NCBI RefSeq assembly: GCF_024494385.1
Contig: NZ_JAEVLT010000009.1
Span: forward strand, 124,001-188,000
Length of the DNA: 64,000 nt
Direction of reading: 5' to 3'
Origin: Bacillus sp. EB600
GTDB taxonomy: Bacteria; Bacillota; Bacilli; Bacillales; Cytobacillaceae
Part shown: positions 36,642 through 44,942 of the stretch, piece after piece
How the letters are laid out: each line of letters opens with the position of its first letter
Position numbering within the stretch: the first letter of the stretch is position 1
Notes under the pieces: generated by a model
Databases searched by the model: none
Told to the model about the DNA's origin: nothing
Seen by the model: the letters and a program-made list of their open reading frames with translations, nothing else
Program-made: the position numbers and the translations under genes

Positions 36642-38174
36642 ATGACGGAAAAGGTATCAAGTATTGGTTTAAAAGGTCTTGAGGGCTATCGTGTCCAGGT
36701 GGAGGTAAGGATCTCTCCCGGTACTGAATCAATGGTGATTGTAGGTCTGCCAGATGCATCGGTAAAGGAGTCACGAGAACGGGTGTTAGCGGCACTTAGC
36801 GTATTTGATGTGGATGTGACTGATCAAAAGGTGGTCGTTAACTTGTCACCGTCTGAGGAAAAGAAAAATGGACCGCTATTTGATCTGGCTATCGCAATTG
36901 CAGCATTAAAGGAACTAAATGTAATAAAAGGAAAAACTCCAATTGAAAATGCTTTTATTGGTGCCTTGTCCCTCGATGGTACGGTTGTAAAAGCAGAAGG
37001 GATGCTGCCGGCGCTATTATCTGCGAAGAGGTTAGGGCTAAAGCGGGTTTATCTGCCTTATGACCCCAGCATACCAATCAATATGCTTGAGGATTTGGCA
37101 TGTATCGTTGTGCACCATATTGAAGAAGTAGTCCAACACCTAGAAGGTCAAGAAAGTCTATCTTTCTTCCCTACATTACCATTTGAGGATCAAGTTCCTC
37201 TTTTTATGGAGTTGCCGCAGAAGGACTTTTGCCATGTGATTGGCCATGAATCAGCAAAAAGGGCATTAGAAATTGCTGCTGCCGGTGAACATAATGTCTT
37301 AATGAGCGGTCCTCCGGGATGTGGAAAAAGCATGATGGCAGAAACAATTCCGTCGATCTTACCTCCGTTAACAAATCAGGCCCAGCTAGAAGTGCTTAGT
37401 CTTTATCAGCTTGCCGGGGAGAAACGGATGTCACCCCAAACAATCCCATATCGACATCCCCATCATTCTGCATCGTCAGTTGCCATTATAGGAGGTTCAA
37501 CGCCAAAGCCAGGAGAAATCTCACTTGCCCATCGTGGTGTATTGTTTCTTGATGAAATAGCTGAACTCACGAAAAAGACGCTCGATATGTTACGGCAGCC
37601 GCTTGAAACAGGCGAGGTAACGATCAGCAGAGCTCATTCTACCGTAACATATCCTTCATCCTTTATTTTAATTGGGGCGATGAATCCATGCCCATGTGGC
37701 TACCTTGGCTCCAATCTTCATTACTGCACATGTTCCCAAAAGCAAATTCAAACCTATCGCAATCGGTTGTCAGGACCGGTTTATGATCGAATTGATATCC
37801 TTTTATCGCTGAAATCAGTCAATTTGGACAAGCCGGCAGAAAGACTAGAGTCCTCAATTGAAATCCGTAGAAGAGTGGAAAAGGCTCGGAAACTTCAATA
37901 TCAGCGATATCAAACTGAAATCTCTAACGCTAAAATCCCATTTGAGATAATAAATGAAACAAGTCCCTTAACAGCTGACCAAAAAGCGATGATCATGAAG
38001 GTAGCAGCTAAACAGAACTGGAGCAACCGGGTGCAAATCAAAATGATTCGGTTGGCGAGAACCATATCGGATTTGGCTGGAGAAGAAGAAATTACAGACA
38101 CTTCCATTTGGGAAGCGATGACGTTAAGACGATGGGGACTCCATAAACAACAAAGTATGGCGAGGGAAACGTAA
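36642..38174 (+). CDS. comM: ComM/YifB-family Mg-chelatase-like AAA+ ATPase
   Basis: In transformable bacteria ComM is a hexameric helicase that extends branch migration of incoming single-stranded DNA. 510 aa: N-terminal Lon-like/ChlI domain (IGLKGLEGYRVQVEVRISPG, GLPDASVKESRERVLAAL), Walker A GPPGCGKSMMAE near 222-233, Walker B VLFLDEIAEL, the arginine-finger region, a zinc-like cluster in MNPCPCGYLG...CTCSQKQ, and the C-terminal chelatase domain. Length is full. AGGAGG before ATG 36642. The RAYT gene starts at the next base after its stop. Confidence 0.93.
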   Translation: MTEKVSSIGLKGLEGYRVQVEVRISPGTESMVIVGLPDASVKESRERVLAALSVFDVDVTDQKVVVNLSPSEEKKNGPLFDLAIAIAALKELNVIKGKTPIENAFIGALSLDGTVVKAEGMLPALLSAKRLGLKRVYLPYDPSIPINMLEDLACIVVHHIEEVVQHLEGQESLSFFPTLPFEDQVPLFMELPQKDFCHVIGHESAKRALEIAAAGEHNVLMSGPPGCGKSMMAETIPSILPPLTNQAQLEVLSLYQLAGEKRMSPQTIPYRHPHHSASSVAIIGGSTPKPGEISLAHRGVLFLDEIAELTKKTLDMLRQPLETGEVTISRAHSTVTYPSSFILIGAMNPCPCGYLGSNLHYCTCSQKQIQTYRNRLSGPVYDRIDILLSLKSVNLDKPAERLESSIEIRRRVEKARKLQYQRYQTEISNAKIPFEIINETSPLTADQKAMIMKVAAKQNWSNRVQIKMIRLARTISDLAGEEEITDTSIWEAMTLRRWGLHKQQSMARET

Positions 38175-38732
38175 ATGTCCCGTCAGAAAAGAATTTGGCT
38201 GCCTAATCGTTATTATCAAATCGTCTGCCGGGGGAACCGCCGCGATCCGCTTTTTCGAAACAGATCCGATTTTCAAGCTTTTCTCCATATTCTTGTCCAG
38301 CTGTTTGAAAAAATCCCGTTTGAAATCGCCTCCTATTGTTTAATGACCAATCATTACCACCTTCAAATCCGTTCACCAGAAGTTCCTTTTTCCAAACTTA
38401 TGTCGCTTATTAATAAACGTTATGCCAATTATTACAACACAAAGTATCGGTTAACGGGGCACGTTTTTGAAAAACGTTATTACGATCAATTCATCGAAGA
38501 TAAACAAGGAATGCTAGAAATAAGCCGTTATATTCACTTGAATCCTGTAAAAGCCAAAATGGTACAGGTTCCAGAAAACAACCCCTGGAGCAGCTATTAT
38601 TTATTTAAATATCCAAACTCAATCGTGCCCTATCTTATGAATATACATAGTCTTTTAGACTATTATGAAGGGACAATCAAACAGAAGCGGGAGAAATATT
38701 GTAGCAGTTTACTGGTTGTGAGCAAGGATTGA
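38175..38732 (+). CDS. REP-associated tyrosine transposase (RAYT, Y1 HUH family)
   Basis: 185 aa single-strand DNA nicking/joining enzyme of the Y1_Tnp family; RAYTs recognise REP palindromes. HUH motif H60-Y61-H62 in SYCLMTNHYHLQI; tyrosine-rich helix KRYANYYNTKYRLTGHVFEK (residues 81-100) includes the likely catalytic Tyr; ISRYIHLNPVKAKMV is the family C-terminal signature. ATG 38175 directly follows the comM TAA with GAGGGAAA inside comM as ribosome site, so the two are co-translated. The many palindromic repeats nearby are its plausible substrates. Confidence 0.93.
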   Translation: MSRQKRIWLPNRYYQIVCRGNRRDPLFRNRSDFQAFLHILVQLFEKIPFEIASYCLMTNHYHLQIRSPEVPFSKLMSLINKRYANYYNTKYRLTGHVFEKRYYDQFIEDKQGMLEISRYIHLNPVKAKMVQVPENNPWSSYYLFKYPNSIVPYLMNIHSLLDYYEGTIKQKREKYCSSLLVVSKD

Positions 38733-38896
38733 ATTGGCACAGGATTTACACTTCCTTCCGGGGGTTTGGAACAAGCTTGCTTGCTGGATTTTTTCCCAAC
38801 TTCACCTGTTGCATTACGAATTTGTATCACTGAAAAGGATATATTAACCATTTAGCTGGTATAATAAATAAAAAACTTATTTGTGAGGTGTAAAAA

Positions 38897-39130
38897 ATGT
38901 CTGCACTCAAGAAGGAAGATATTTTTAATGAAATTGATGCACTTAATCAATTTATAAAATCATTATCTAATGAAGAAAAAAATGCATTTGCAAATAGGAT
39001 TATAAGCATAAAAGAGATGGTTCAAGAATTATTACATCAAGAAGAAGAAAGCCTTTATTATGGAATCGTAAATAAATCCCTCAAGGAAGATTGGGACAAT
39101 GAAAAGGATGACGCATACAATAAGCTATAA
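38897..39130 (+). CDS. Putative antitoxin of a type II toxin-antitoxin pair
   Basis: 77 aa, acidic and helical (EIDALNQFIKSLSNEEKNAF ... EEESLYYGIVNKSLKEDWDN). No DNA-binding fold recognised. The call rests on the overlap of its 3' end with a PemK/MazF-like toxin start (ATG 39108, overlap 23 bp), the usual TA arrangement. TGAGGTG ribosome site before ATG 38897. With a truncated toxin it may be an orphan antitoxin. Confidence 0.65.
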   Translation: MSALKKEDIFNEIDALNQFIKSLSNEEKNAFANRIISIKEMVQELLHQEEESLYYGIVNKSLKEDWDNEKDDAYNKL

Positions 39131-39278
39131 TAAACAAGATATTGTACTAGTTCCATTCCCTTTTAGCGATAAACCAGGATTTAAAAAAAGGCCTGCTGTT
39201 ATTATTAGTAGTGACGAACATTATAAGCAATATGGTAAATATGTTTGTTTAGCAATCACTAGCCAGGAAGAAAACTGA
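39108..39278 (+). pseudogene. MazF/PemK-like endoribonuclease toxin, truncated
   Basis: Reads MTHTISYNKQDIVLVPFPFS, then DKPGFKKRPAVIISSDEHY and CLAITSQEEN before a stop at 39276-39278 (56 aa). The VLVPFPFSD...KRPAVIIS block is the N-terminal half of the PemK/MazF barrel; families members are about 110 aa, so half is missing. A family-2 repeat starts 9 bp after the stop. The remnant lacks the C-terminal strands and should be non-toxic. Confidence 0.8.
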
Positions 39279-39286
39279 ATAATTAC

Positions 39287-39311
39287 TAGGGACGGTTCTT
39301 GTGTTCTTTTT
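39287..39311. repeat. Family-2 repeat at toxin breakpoint
   Basis: TAGGGACGGTTCTTGTGTTC; single half-site directly after the truncated toxin. Confidence 0.7.
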
Positions 39312-39490
39312 TAATGACTTGGGATTTGTCAGAAACCTATTCTTAATAATTACATCCAATTAACAAAAAAGCCCGGTATGGGGCCATGAAAACAAGCTGA
39401 TTACTTATTTCTTTCTCTGGATAGTCTTTTTCAATCGATTTCAATTTTCCTGTGTCATTATATTATGAATTGAATTGGTGATGTGGACAT

Positions 39491-39512
39491 GGATATGGGG
39501 ACGTTTTTTGCC
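39491..39512. repeat. Degenerate family-2 half-site
   Basis: GGATATGGGGACGTTTTTTG; decayed copy of GATATGGGGACGGTTCTTG. Confidence 0.45.
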
Positions 39513-39540
39513 TCCTAATATGAGAATGAGCACTTACCTC

Positions 39541-39975
39541 TTAGAGATTTTCACTTAAATCTTCTTTTATATTGGTATTATGGATATTTTCTTTTTTTTC
39601 TTGCTTGTCTCCAAACAAAGTAAAGTGTTTAGTAAAAACATTTTGAATGGCACTTTTAACTGCTGTTTTGACAAACAGCTCTTTCCGAATTACAACCAAA
39701 TCTCCTGATAGTCTAAAGGTAGTATTCTTGTTTCCTTTTATTCTTTGAATCCTTTCGCATACTCGAGCGATTTTTTTTAGTAAAAACGGATTTTCTTTGG
39801 ATAGGTCATGATAAATAAACCAATGATTTGGGGTAGTTTCAATTAGCAATATCTTCACAGTAATTTTACCTTTGTATACAAACTCTAATTCGCTCGAACT
39901 AATATCTCCACTTTCAGAGTGTAATTCACCAATTTCCTTTTCAAATAAAGAAACTAGTAATTCTTTGTTGTTCAT
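39541..39975 (-). CDS. Hypothetical protein
   Basis: 144 aa, soluble, mixed alpha/beta (VYKGKITVKILLIETTPNHW, IYHDLSKENPFLLKKIARVC) with a polar tail. No domain or motif recognised. A GAGG lies about 14 nt before ATG 39975, so translation is plausible but not strong. Downstream of the alpha/beta hydrolase gene on the same strand, about 85 bp away; they may be co-transcribed. Confidence 0.55.
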   Translation of the reverse strand: MNNKELLVSLFEKEIGELHSESGDISSSELEFVYKGKITVKILLIETTPNHWFIYHDLSKENPFLLKKIARVCERIQRIKGNKNTTFRLSGDLVVIRKELFVKTAVKSAIQNVFTKHFTLFGDKQEKKENIHNTNIKEDLSENL

Positions 39976-40059
39976 ACAATCAATCCTCTTTGTTGAATAT
40001 TTTATATAGTCAGCTCATCGTTTGAAACTATAAAAATGACATATTAATACTGTATTGCT

Positions 40060-40869
40060 TTAATGTACTATACTGGCATTGACAAGCGCCTTTTCCTTTA
40101 GAAACCGTAAAATTTCATAATTCACGATTTCGGGCTGGCATAGGTTCGCTGGGTCAAAAGAATCTTTGACGACGAACAAATCACTGTTTTCTAAGTGGTC
40201 CGCAATTTCTTTGGATTTTCTCATAACGGTTTTTAACTTGTCTCCCACCATTATCAATACTGGTATCTCTAATCGATTTAAGTCGCTTAAAAAATTTATA
40301 TTGAAAACCTCTATTAACTGTTTACTTACATCTTTTGGACGGAAGGTTTCGATAATATGTAATAACTCCCTTTGGGCCAAATCCCAATTTTTATAAGGGG
40401 AGAATCGGGATAAATATTTTTTTAATATTTTTTTGGGGACCCAAGAAACCATTAACAAACTAGCAGCTAATAATAATAATTTGAATTCATCATAGCTCTT
40501 AGGGAAAGTATGGGCGTATGTATCGATTAGAATCATCTTTTTCACTTTTTCAGGGTGTTGAATAGCAAAATATTGAGTAACAATTCCACCATAAGACAAT
40601 CCAACAAAGTGAGCTTGACCTATGTTTAAGTGGGCCATTAAACCTAAGATTGAATCCATATGAACCGTTAAATAGTTTAATGTTTTGACTGATGTTGATT
40701 TTCCATTTCCCTTTAAATCTATGGTGATGATCTTGTAAAGGTTTGCTAAATGTCTCACCTGGGGTTGGAACATACTATGACTTCCGCCGATTCCATGCAA
40801 AAACACAATGGGTTCTCCCGTTCCCTTCACCTCGTAGTACAATCCATTGAAGTAATTATGACCGTTCAT
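40060..40869 (-). CDS. Alpha/beta-fold hydrolase
   Basis: 269 aa. Oxyanion-hole region IVFLHGIGGSHSMF, nucleophile elbow GLSYGG (Ser), and acid IMVGDKLKTVM in the expected order; the C-terminal catalytic His is not obvious, since the usual GH segment reads VVKDSFDPANLCQPEIVN. This missing His makes activity uncertain. Substrate unknown. Minus strand, between repeats. Confidence 0.8.
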   Translation of the reverse strand: MNGHNYFNGLYYEVKGTGEPIVFLHGIGGSHSMFQPQVRHLANLYKIITIDLKGNGKSTSVKTLNYLTVHMDSILGLMAHLNIGQAHFVGLSYGGIVTQYFAIQHPEKVKKMILIDTYAHTFPKSYDEFKLLLLAASLLMVSWVPKKILKKYLSRFSPYKNWDLAQRELLHIIETFRPKDVSKQLIEVFNINFLSDLNRLEIPVLIMVGDKLKTVMRKSKEIADHLENSDLFVVKDSFDPANLCQPEIVNYEILRFLKEKALVNASIVH

Positions 40870-40984
40870 TTTTCCATTCCTTTGGACTTGTTAAAGTAGT
40901 GTAAATTTTTTGCTAATTTCCAATATTTATATATTACATCAAATTGGATAAATGAGGAAGAAAATTGATTTAAAATGCCCAGGA

Positions 40985-41010
40985 CATTGAGGTCAGACCC
41001 TCGCTCACAG
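40985..41010. repeat. GAGGTCAGACCCTC-type repeat (family 3)
   Basis: TTGAGGTCAGACCCTCGCTC; contains the palindrome GAGGTCAGACCCTC-like core; relatives at 25355 and 62253. Confidence 0.5.
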
Positions 41011-41041
41011 TATATTTCGATTAAGGAGATAGAGGAATTAA

Positions 41042-41449
41042 ATGCGTACATATTTATACTGGTTTATACAATTAACATGGGGTTTACCTTTAAACATAAT
41101 AGGAGCAATCATTGCCATTGTATTGATATGCAGGGGCAGCATGCCTCAAAAATTCGGCTATGCGATTTATTTTGAAACAGGGGAGAATTGGGGCGGTGTT
41201 AACTTCGGCGGTTTCTTCTTTGTGCAGAAAAGTGCCAGCACACAATTAAAACGCCACGAATACGGACACAGTTTTCAAAATTTACTGTTAGGCGTACTTA
41301 TGCCTTTTTTGATAAATATACCTTCTGCGATTCGATATCATTATCGGAACTACAAAAAGGCAAAAGGGCATCACTTGCCTCCATATGATCGTTTCTGGTG
41401 TGAGGGTTGGGCGACAAAATTGGGAGAGAAATATTACAAGGGAGATTAA
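41042..41449 (+). CDS. Small membrane protein with HExxH motif (putative metallopeptidase-like)
   Basis: 135 aa. One membrane segment (about 8-30, FIQLTWGLPLNIIGAIIAIV) then a soluble part with KRHEYGHSFQNLLLG: HEYGH matches the HExxH zinc helix, and ENWGGVNFGGFFFV precedes it. A further candidate ligand is in FWCEGWATKLGEKYY. Such proteins occur in Firmicutes without assigned function. ATG 41042 has GGAGATAGAGG upstream. Confidence 0.7.
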   Translation: MRTYLYWFIQLTWGLPLNIIGAIIAIVLICRGSMPQKFGYAIYFETGENWGGVNFGGFFFVQKSASTQLKRHEYGHSFQNLLLGVLMPFLINIPSAIRYHYRNYKKAKGHHLPPYDRFWCEGWATKLGEKYYKGD

Positions 41450-41455
41450 TTTGCT

Positions 41456-41482
41456 AAGGGACAGGTTCTTGTCCCTTCATAA
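41456..41482 (+). terminator. Terminator after the HExxH gene, family-2-like
   Basis: AAGGGACA and TGTCCCTT form an 8-bp stem around GGTTCT, followed by CATAATATTT. The sequence also resembles the family-2 repeat (GGACAGGTTCTTGTCC). Confidence 0.6.
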
Positions 41483-41547
41483 TATTTACCGTTGGAATAA
41501 AATTTTTATTTGAATGGCATGTGTACGATCAGGAAAAAGTTTTGGGT

Positions 41548-41603
41548 GATATGGGGACGGTTCTTGTGTACCTTTTCAGGTACACAAGAACCGTCCCCAT
41601 ATC
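41548..41603. repeat. Family-2 perfect inverted repeat (REP/BIME-like)
   Basis: Two perfect 26-bp arms with a 4-nt TTTC loop: the left arm begins GATATGGGGACGGTTCTTGT and the right arm ends GAACCGTCCCCATATC. It is the most complete copy in the window and lies 2.8 kb from the RAYT gene. It sits just after the 3' end of the sugar kinase (minus strand) and may double as its terminator. Confidence 0.92.
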
Positions 41604-41627
41604 TTCTAGGCTGTTTCACAGTGAAGG

Positions 41628-42791
41628 TTAGGATCCGTGAAATTGTAGGGGTGCTTCCACCAATACCCCGGCAGTGAAGGTATCACCCAATCCGGTAGTG
41701 CTAATGGTTTTTCCGATATAGGCAGGGATGATCGTGATATCTTTCCGTTCTTTTGTTAATTCTTGCAGATTCTGACCTCTTGCGTTCAAGCCGGCACTTG
41801 CGGTTAGTTGCCTGATGGTCTCCACATTGCAAATTTTACCGGTTACAGCTCGGGAAAAGGCAAACTGATTTCCATTCTTTAATGCATTTGCCCACTGGGC
41901 TGTATGATACTGAGCCGATTGAATGGCTGAAAACTCCTTGGTATGAAGAATCATATGAGCAACACCAAGTTTCTGGCAAGCATTTTCGATGATTTTTAGT
42001 AAGACATGATCTTCATAGCTTAACAGCGGATCCTTTAATCCGAGTAATTCTTGATATTCGTCTTCATTTACCCCGATCGTATCGACAAAGCTTCCAAGTG
42101 TACGGATGATTTTCCACTGTTCGTCCACTGACCAAATCGAAGCCAGTTCAAGGTGAACGTTTGGCTTTTTGTATCCCGGTTCCTCCAGCATTTGAATCGT
42201 CTTTTGTAACAGGGAATCCACTTCTTTACTTCCATCCACAGCATTATATCCAGCCAATAACATCCAGGAGATATCCTGCTCCCTTACTTTTTTAACAAAC
42301 TCCGTAGTAATCATATCTCTTGGATATTCATGTTCCTTCCGGAAAATGATTCGGTTAAAGGAACCCTTGGCTTCGTATTCAAGAATATAATGCTTAGGAA
42401 CTTCACCTTCTTTATCTGATAACAGGGTAAGCCCTTTATATTCTGCCACTAAAGCTTTTATTTCCTCCGACTGAATGGGAACATTCACCAATGCACCATA
42501 TCCTGCAAAGCTTGCCACACAACCTGCTTGCAGGCCGCCCCCGCCGATCGCTTTCCTCCAATGTAAATTTTTCTCAAGAAGTTCCAAAATGGCCCGATCC
42601 GTAACAATATACTCTGATCCGCTTCCTTTTTGGACATTCCAGTCAATGGCTGAACAAAATTCCTCCCACGTATGAATGACAGCCTTTGGTGCACCAAAGC
42701 GAGCATGTTCCTTGATCTCTTTATAAAACACCTGTGAAAGATTAGCAATGAGATCAATATTAGCAGTAAATCCACAAGCGATAGTTTTCAT
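41628..42791 (-). CDS. ADP-dependent phosphofructokinase/glucokinase-family sugar kinase
   Basis: 387 aa, ribokinase fold. The C-terminal STTGLGDTFTAGV supplies the GxGD catalytic Asp and anion hole; IGGGGLQAGCVASFAGYGAL and IGVNEDEYQELLG are other family blocks. ADP-specific kinases of this group occur in archaea and some Bacillaceae; the physiological sugar is not evident. An in-frame ATG at 42806 carries GGGAGG inside its first codons; ATG 42791, spaced after it, is the start. A truncated duplicate lies at 35082. Confidence 0.82.
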   Translation of the reverse strand: MKTIACGFTANIDLIANLSQVFYKEIKEHARFGAPKAVIHTWEEFCSAIDWNVQKGSGSEYIVTDRAILELLEKNLHWRKAIGGGGLQAGCVASFAGYGALVNVPIQSEEIKALVAEYKGLTLLSDKEGEVPKHYILEYEAKGSFNRIIFRKEHEYPRDMITTEFVKKVREQDISWMLLAGYNAVDGSKEVDSLLQKTIQMLEEPGYKKPNVHLELASIWSVDEQWKIIRTLGSFVDTIGVNEDEYQELLGLKDPLLSYEDHVLLKIIENACQKLGVAHMILHTKEFSAIQSAQYHTAQWANALKNGNQFAFSRAVTGKICNVETIRQLTASAGLNARGQNLQELTKERKDITIIPAYIGKTISTTGLGDTFTAGVLVEAPLQFHGS

Positions 42792-42960
42792 AAAGAAACC
42801 TCCCATAACGTTTCGCTCTAGCCATTTTCCATGCTTGTCTTATGGAAAAATGCATTCCTTTATAGATTCCCCAACTTTTCCTGTACATTGCAGCTCGTCC
42901 TGGAAAATTAAGCATCAGGAACTGTGAATGGACAAATCATAAGCAATATTTAAACAGAGT

Positions 42961-43000
42961 ATCGGTGCCTGTGTCACCACCGAAACTTTGCGATATTAAT
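42961..43000. repeat. Degenerate family-1 repeat
   Basis: ATCGGTGCCTGTGTCACCAC followed by CGAAACTTTGCGATATTAAT. In the otherwise gene-free 42792-43162 interval. Confidence 0.55.
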
Positions 43001-43162
43001 CTCTCTTTTATCACTATAAATCAATCTACAAAACCGCCATTCTGCGATAAATTTTGGGGTACGACAGGCGGCTTGTGATCATTTACCTAATTTTATAGAA
43101 ATTTTAGACTAATCTATAGTAAAATAATAGTAAATTTTAATCAAAAATGAAGGTGGCCAATT

Positions 43163-44089
43163 TTGTTCTGTTCACAGTGTGGTAAACAACTAAAAGAGAA
43201 TGCAATCTTCTGCGGTAACTGCGGAAATCGAATAACAGTTCCGTACATTCATTCTCAAAAAACAGATACAGGGGATGTTGCTAGAAAAATAAAAAAAGAG
43301 ATCTCTAACCTCCCGTTGCTTACGTTAATTAGCGATGCCGTCCAGGGAGCATCGGGACTATCCATTCTTCAGGAAAAAATAAAACAGACTCCAAATGATC
43401 CCTTATACTGGCTTTTTTACTATGAATGCTTTATTACTCACTCCAAAATCAGGAAAGGAGTAAGTACAGCACGGATTGTTTATAATCCTGTTGGTTTTAT
43501 TGTTTCGAAAGGGGTTTCCGCCGGTCTTAACACCCTTGATGATGAGTATCAAAAGTTTGACCCTGCCCAATGTTTGAAGAGAGCAATATCTCTATCCAGA
43601 AAAAGAATGATGGAAAAACAATCGACTGCTTCAGACTTTTTAATGATCGGCAAATGTTTATTCTATTTATCTCAAAAAGAAGATTTAGATAAAAAGAATC
43701 ATTTTCTTTTAAGTGCGATTCATTACATTTCCTATGCTATTGATACGGAAACGAATTCAAACTTGATTGGGGAATATTTTTATTATTTAGCTTTGATCTA
43801 TGACAATATCGGGAATAAGGAAATGTATCTCCGTTCTGTAAATTTATCGGTATCATTTTGTTTTGAGCCATCTTTAAACCTATTACATAAAGAGTTACGT
43901 GCAAACGGATTGCCAGAAGAAGAAATGAACAAAATTCAAATTCCCCAAAGTGAAATAATCACTCAATATCAGTTTACTTGGACTCTCCAAGCTGGAGAGA
44001 GGGTAGAAAACACATTATCATATGTGGTTGAGTCCCAAGGAAAAAAAATCAAGCAAGTATCAAACCGAATAAAAAATTTATTTAAATAA
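43163..44089 (+). CDS. Zinc-ribbon protein with helical-repeat body
   Basis: 308 aa. The N-terminus MFCSQCGKQLKENAIFCGNC forms a C-x2-C...C-x2-C zinc ribbon. The rest is helical with TPR-like character (LLSAIHYISYAIDTETNSNL, YFYYLALIYDNIGNKEMYLR). No membrane segment. TTG 43163 lies 7 nt after AAGGTGG. Next gene starts 7 bp after its stop, so they share an operon. Function unknown; probably a scaffold or binding protein. Confidence 0.75.
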   Translation: MFCSQCGKQLKENAIFCGNCGNRITVPYIHSQKTDTGDVARKIKKEISNLPLLTLISDAVQGASGLSILQEKIKQTPNDPLYWLFYYECFITHSKIRKGVSTARIVYNPVGFIVSKGVSAGLNTLDDEYQKFDPAQCLKRAISLSRKRMMEKQSTASDFLMIGKCLFYLSQKEDLDKKNHFLLSAIHYISYAIDTETNSNLIGEYFYYLALIYDNIGNKEMYLRSVNLSVSFCFEPSLNLLHKELRANGLPEEEMNKIQIPQSEIITQYQFTWTLQAGERVENTLSYVVESQGKKIKQVSNRIKNLFK

Positions 44090-44096
44090 TAAAGGA

Positions 44097-44693
44097 ATGA
44101 TAAAGATGCCATTTGATATTGACCCCTTTCATCTATTAGGTGATCATTTTGGTTTTGGAGATAACCATGACCATGAGTATAGTGATGTCCACCATACTCA
44201 CGATTTTGACTTTCACGATTTGGGGCATAATGCGTTTGTAAATGATTTCCATACAGATATGCTTGCCCATGGACAATTGCAAGATATCCATGCGGATTTT
44301 TCACACAATTCCGTTGTTGATAAATTCGAACAGCTCCATACCCAATCAAATGTTTTTCACGGTCAAGATTACTATCATAATGGTGTGAAAGTTGGTTATA
44401 CGCAGCCGAATGTGATGGGCGGACAAGATTTCCATGATTCTACTGGAGCTTTAGTGGCCCACTCACAGCCGAATGTGATGGGAGGGCAAGATGTAATGGA
44501 CGCTTCTGGATCAGCCTTAATCCATACTCAACCTAACGTTATGGGCGGTGAAACGATTTCAAACCACTCCGGTGAAATGATCGGGCAAACCCAGACAAAC
44601 ATTTTCGGCGGGGAAACCCTTTTTGACAAGGCAGGTTCAAAACTGGCAGATTCACAGCCTAATGTGATGGGCGGAATAGATCTTAATAAGTAA
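44097..44693 (+). CDS. His/Asp-rich protein with tandem QPNVMGG repeats
   Basis: 198 aa. The N-terminal half is rich in His, Asp and Phe (GDNHDHEYSDVHHTHDFDFH), a likely metal-binding surface. The C-terminal half has five to six tandem repeats of about 21 residues, each with the core QPNVMGG (or QSNVFHG, QTNIFGG) followed by a polar turn. No signal peptide or membrane segment. A second start (ATG 44106) is possible. The function is not known; the repeats resemble short beta-solenoid or sugar-chain-like turns. Co-transcribed with the zinc-ribbon gene. Confidence 0.75.
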   Translation: MIKMPFDIDPFHLLGDHFGFGDNHDHEYSDVHHTHDFDFHDLGHNAFVNDFHTDMLAHGQLQDIHADFSHNSVVDKFEQLHTQSNVFHGQDYYHNGVKVGYTQPNVMGGQDFHDSTGALVAHSQPNVMGGQDVMDASGSALIHTQPNVMGGETISNHSGEMIGQTQTNIFGGETLFDKAGSKLADSQPNVMGGIDLNK

Positions 44694-44767
44694 GGATCAA
44701 CTGTATTTATGATTATTTCTACGATTACCTAGAGCCACTCAAAGGAAAGGAAGAAAAATACCCTGAA

Positions 44768-44936
44768 ATGAATTTTTGCCCCGGTTGCGGCAGCAAAATA
44801 TAAACCGAAGGAAACTTTTTTGTACAAATTGTAAATATCAGAAAGAAACAGGCCTTTCACGATACGATTGCTGGAAGCTTAGTATGGAACAAAAGATAAT
44901 GGAAATTGCCTGGAATGACCAGGCAATCTTCATTTG
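44768..44936 (+). pseudogene. Zinc-ribbon remnant
   Basis: MNFCPGCGSKI is followed by a stop, but other frames continue KLFCTNCKYQ and ETGLSRYDCWKLSMEQK, giving the second Cys pair of a zinc ribbon. It is a broken small zinc-ribbon gene. Confidence 0.55.
44905..44927. terminator. Bidirectional terminator between convergent genes
   Basis: ATTGCCTGG/CCAGGCAAT, 9-bp perfect stem with 5-nt loop, between the + strand zinc-ribbon operon and the - strand prsW-like gene. Confidence 0.75.
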
Positions 44937-44942
44937 AGAGAT

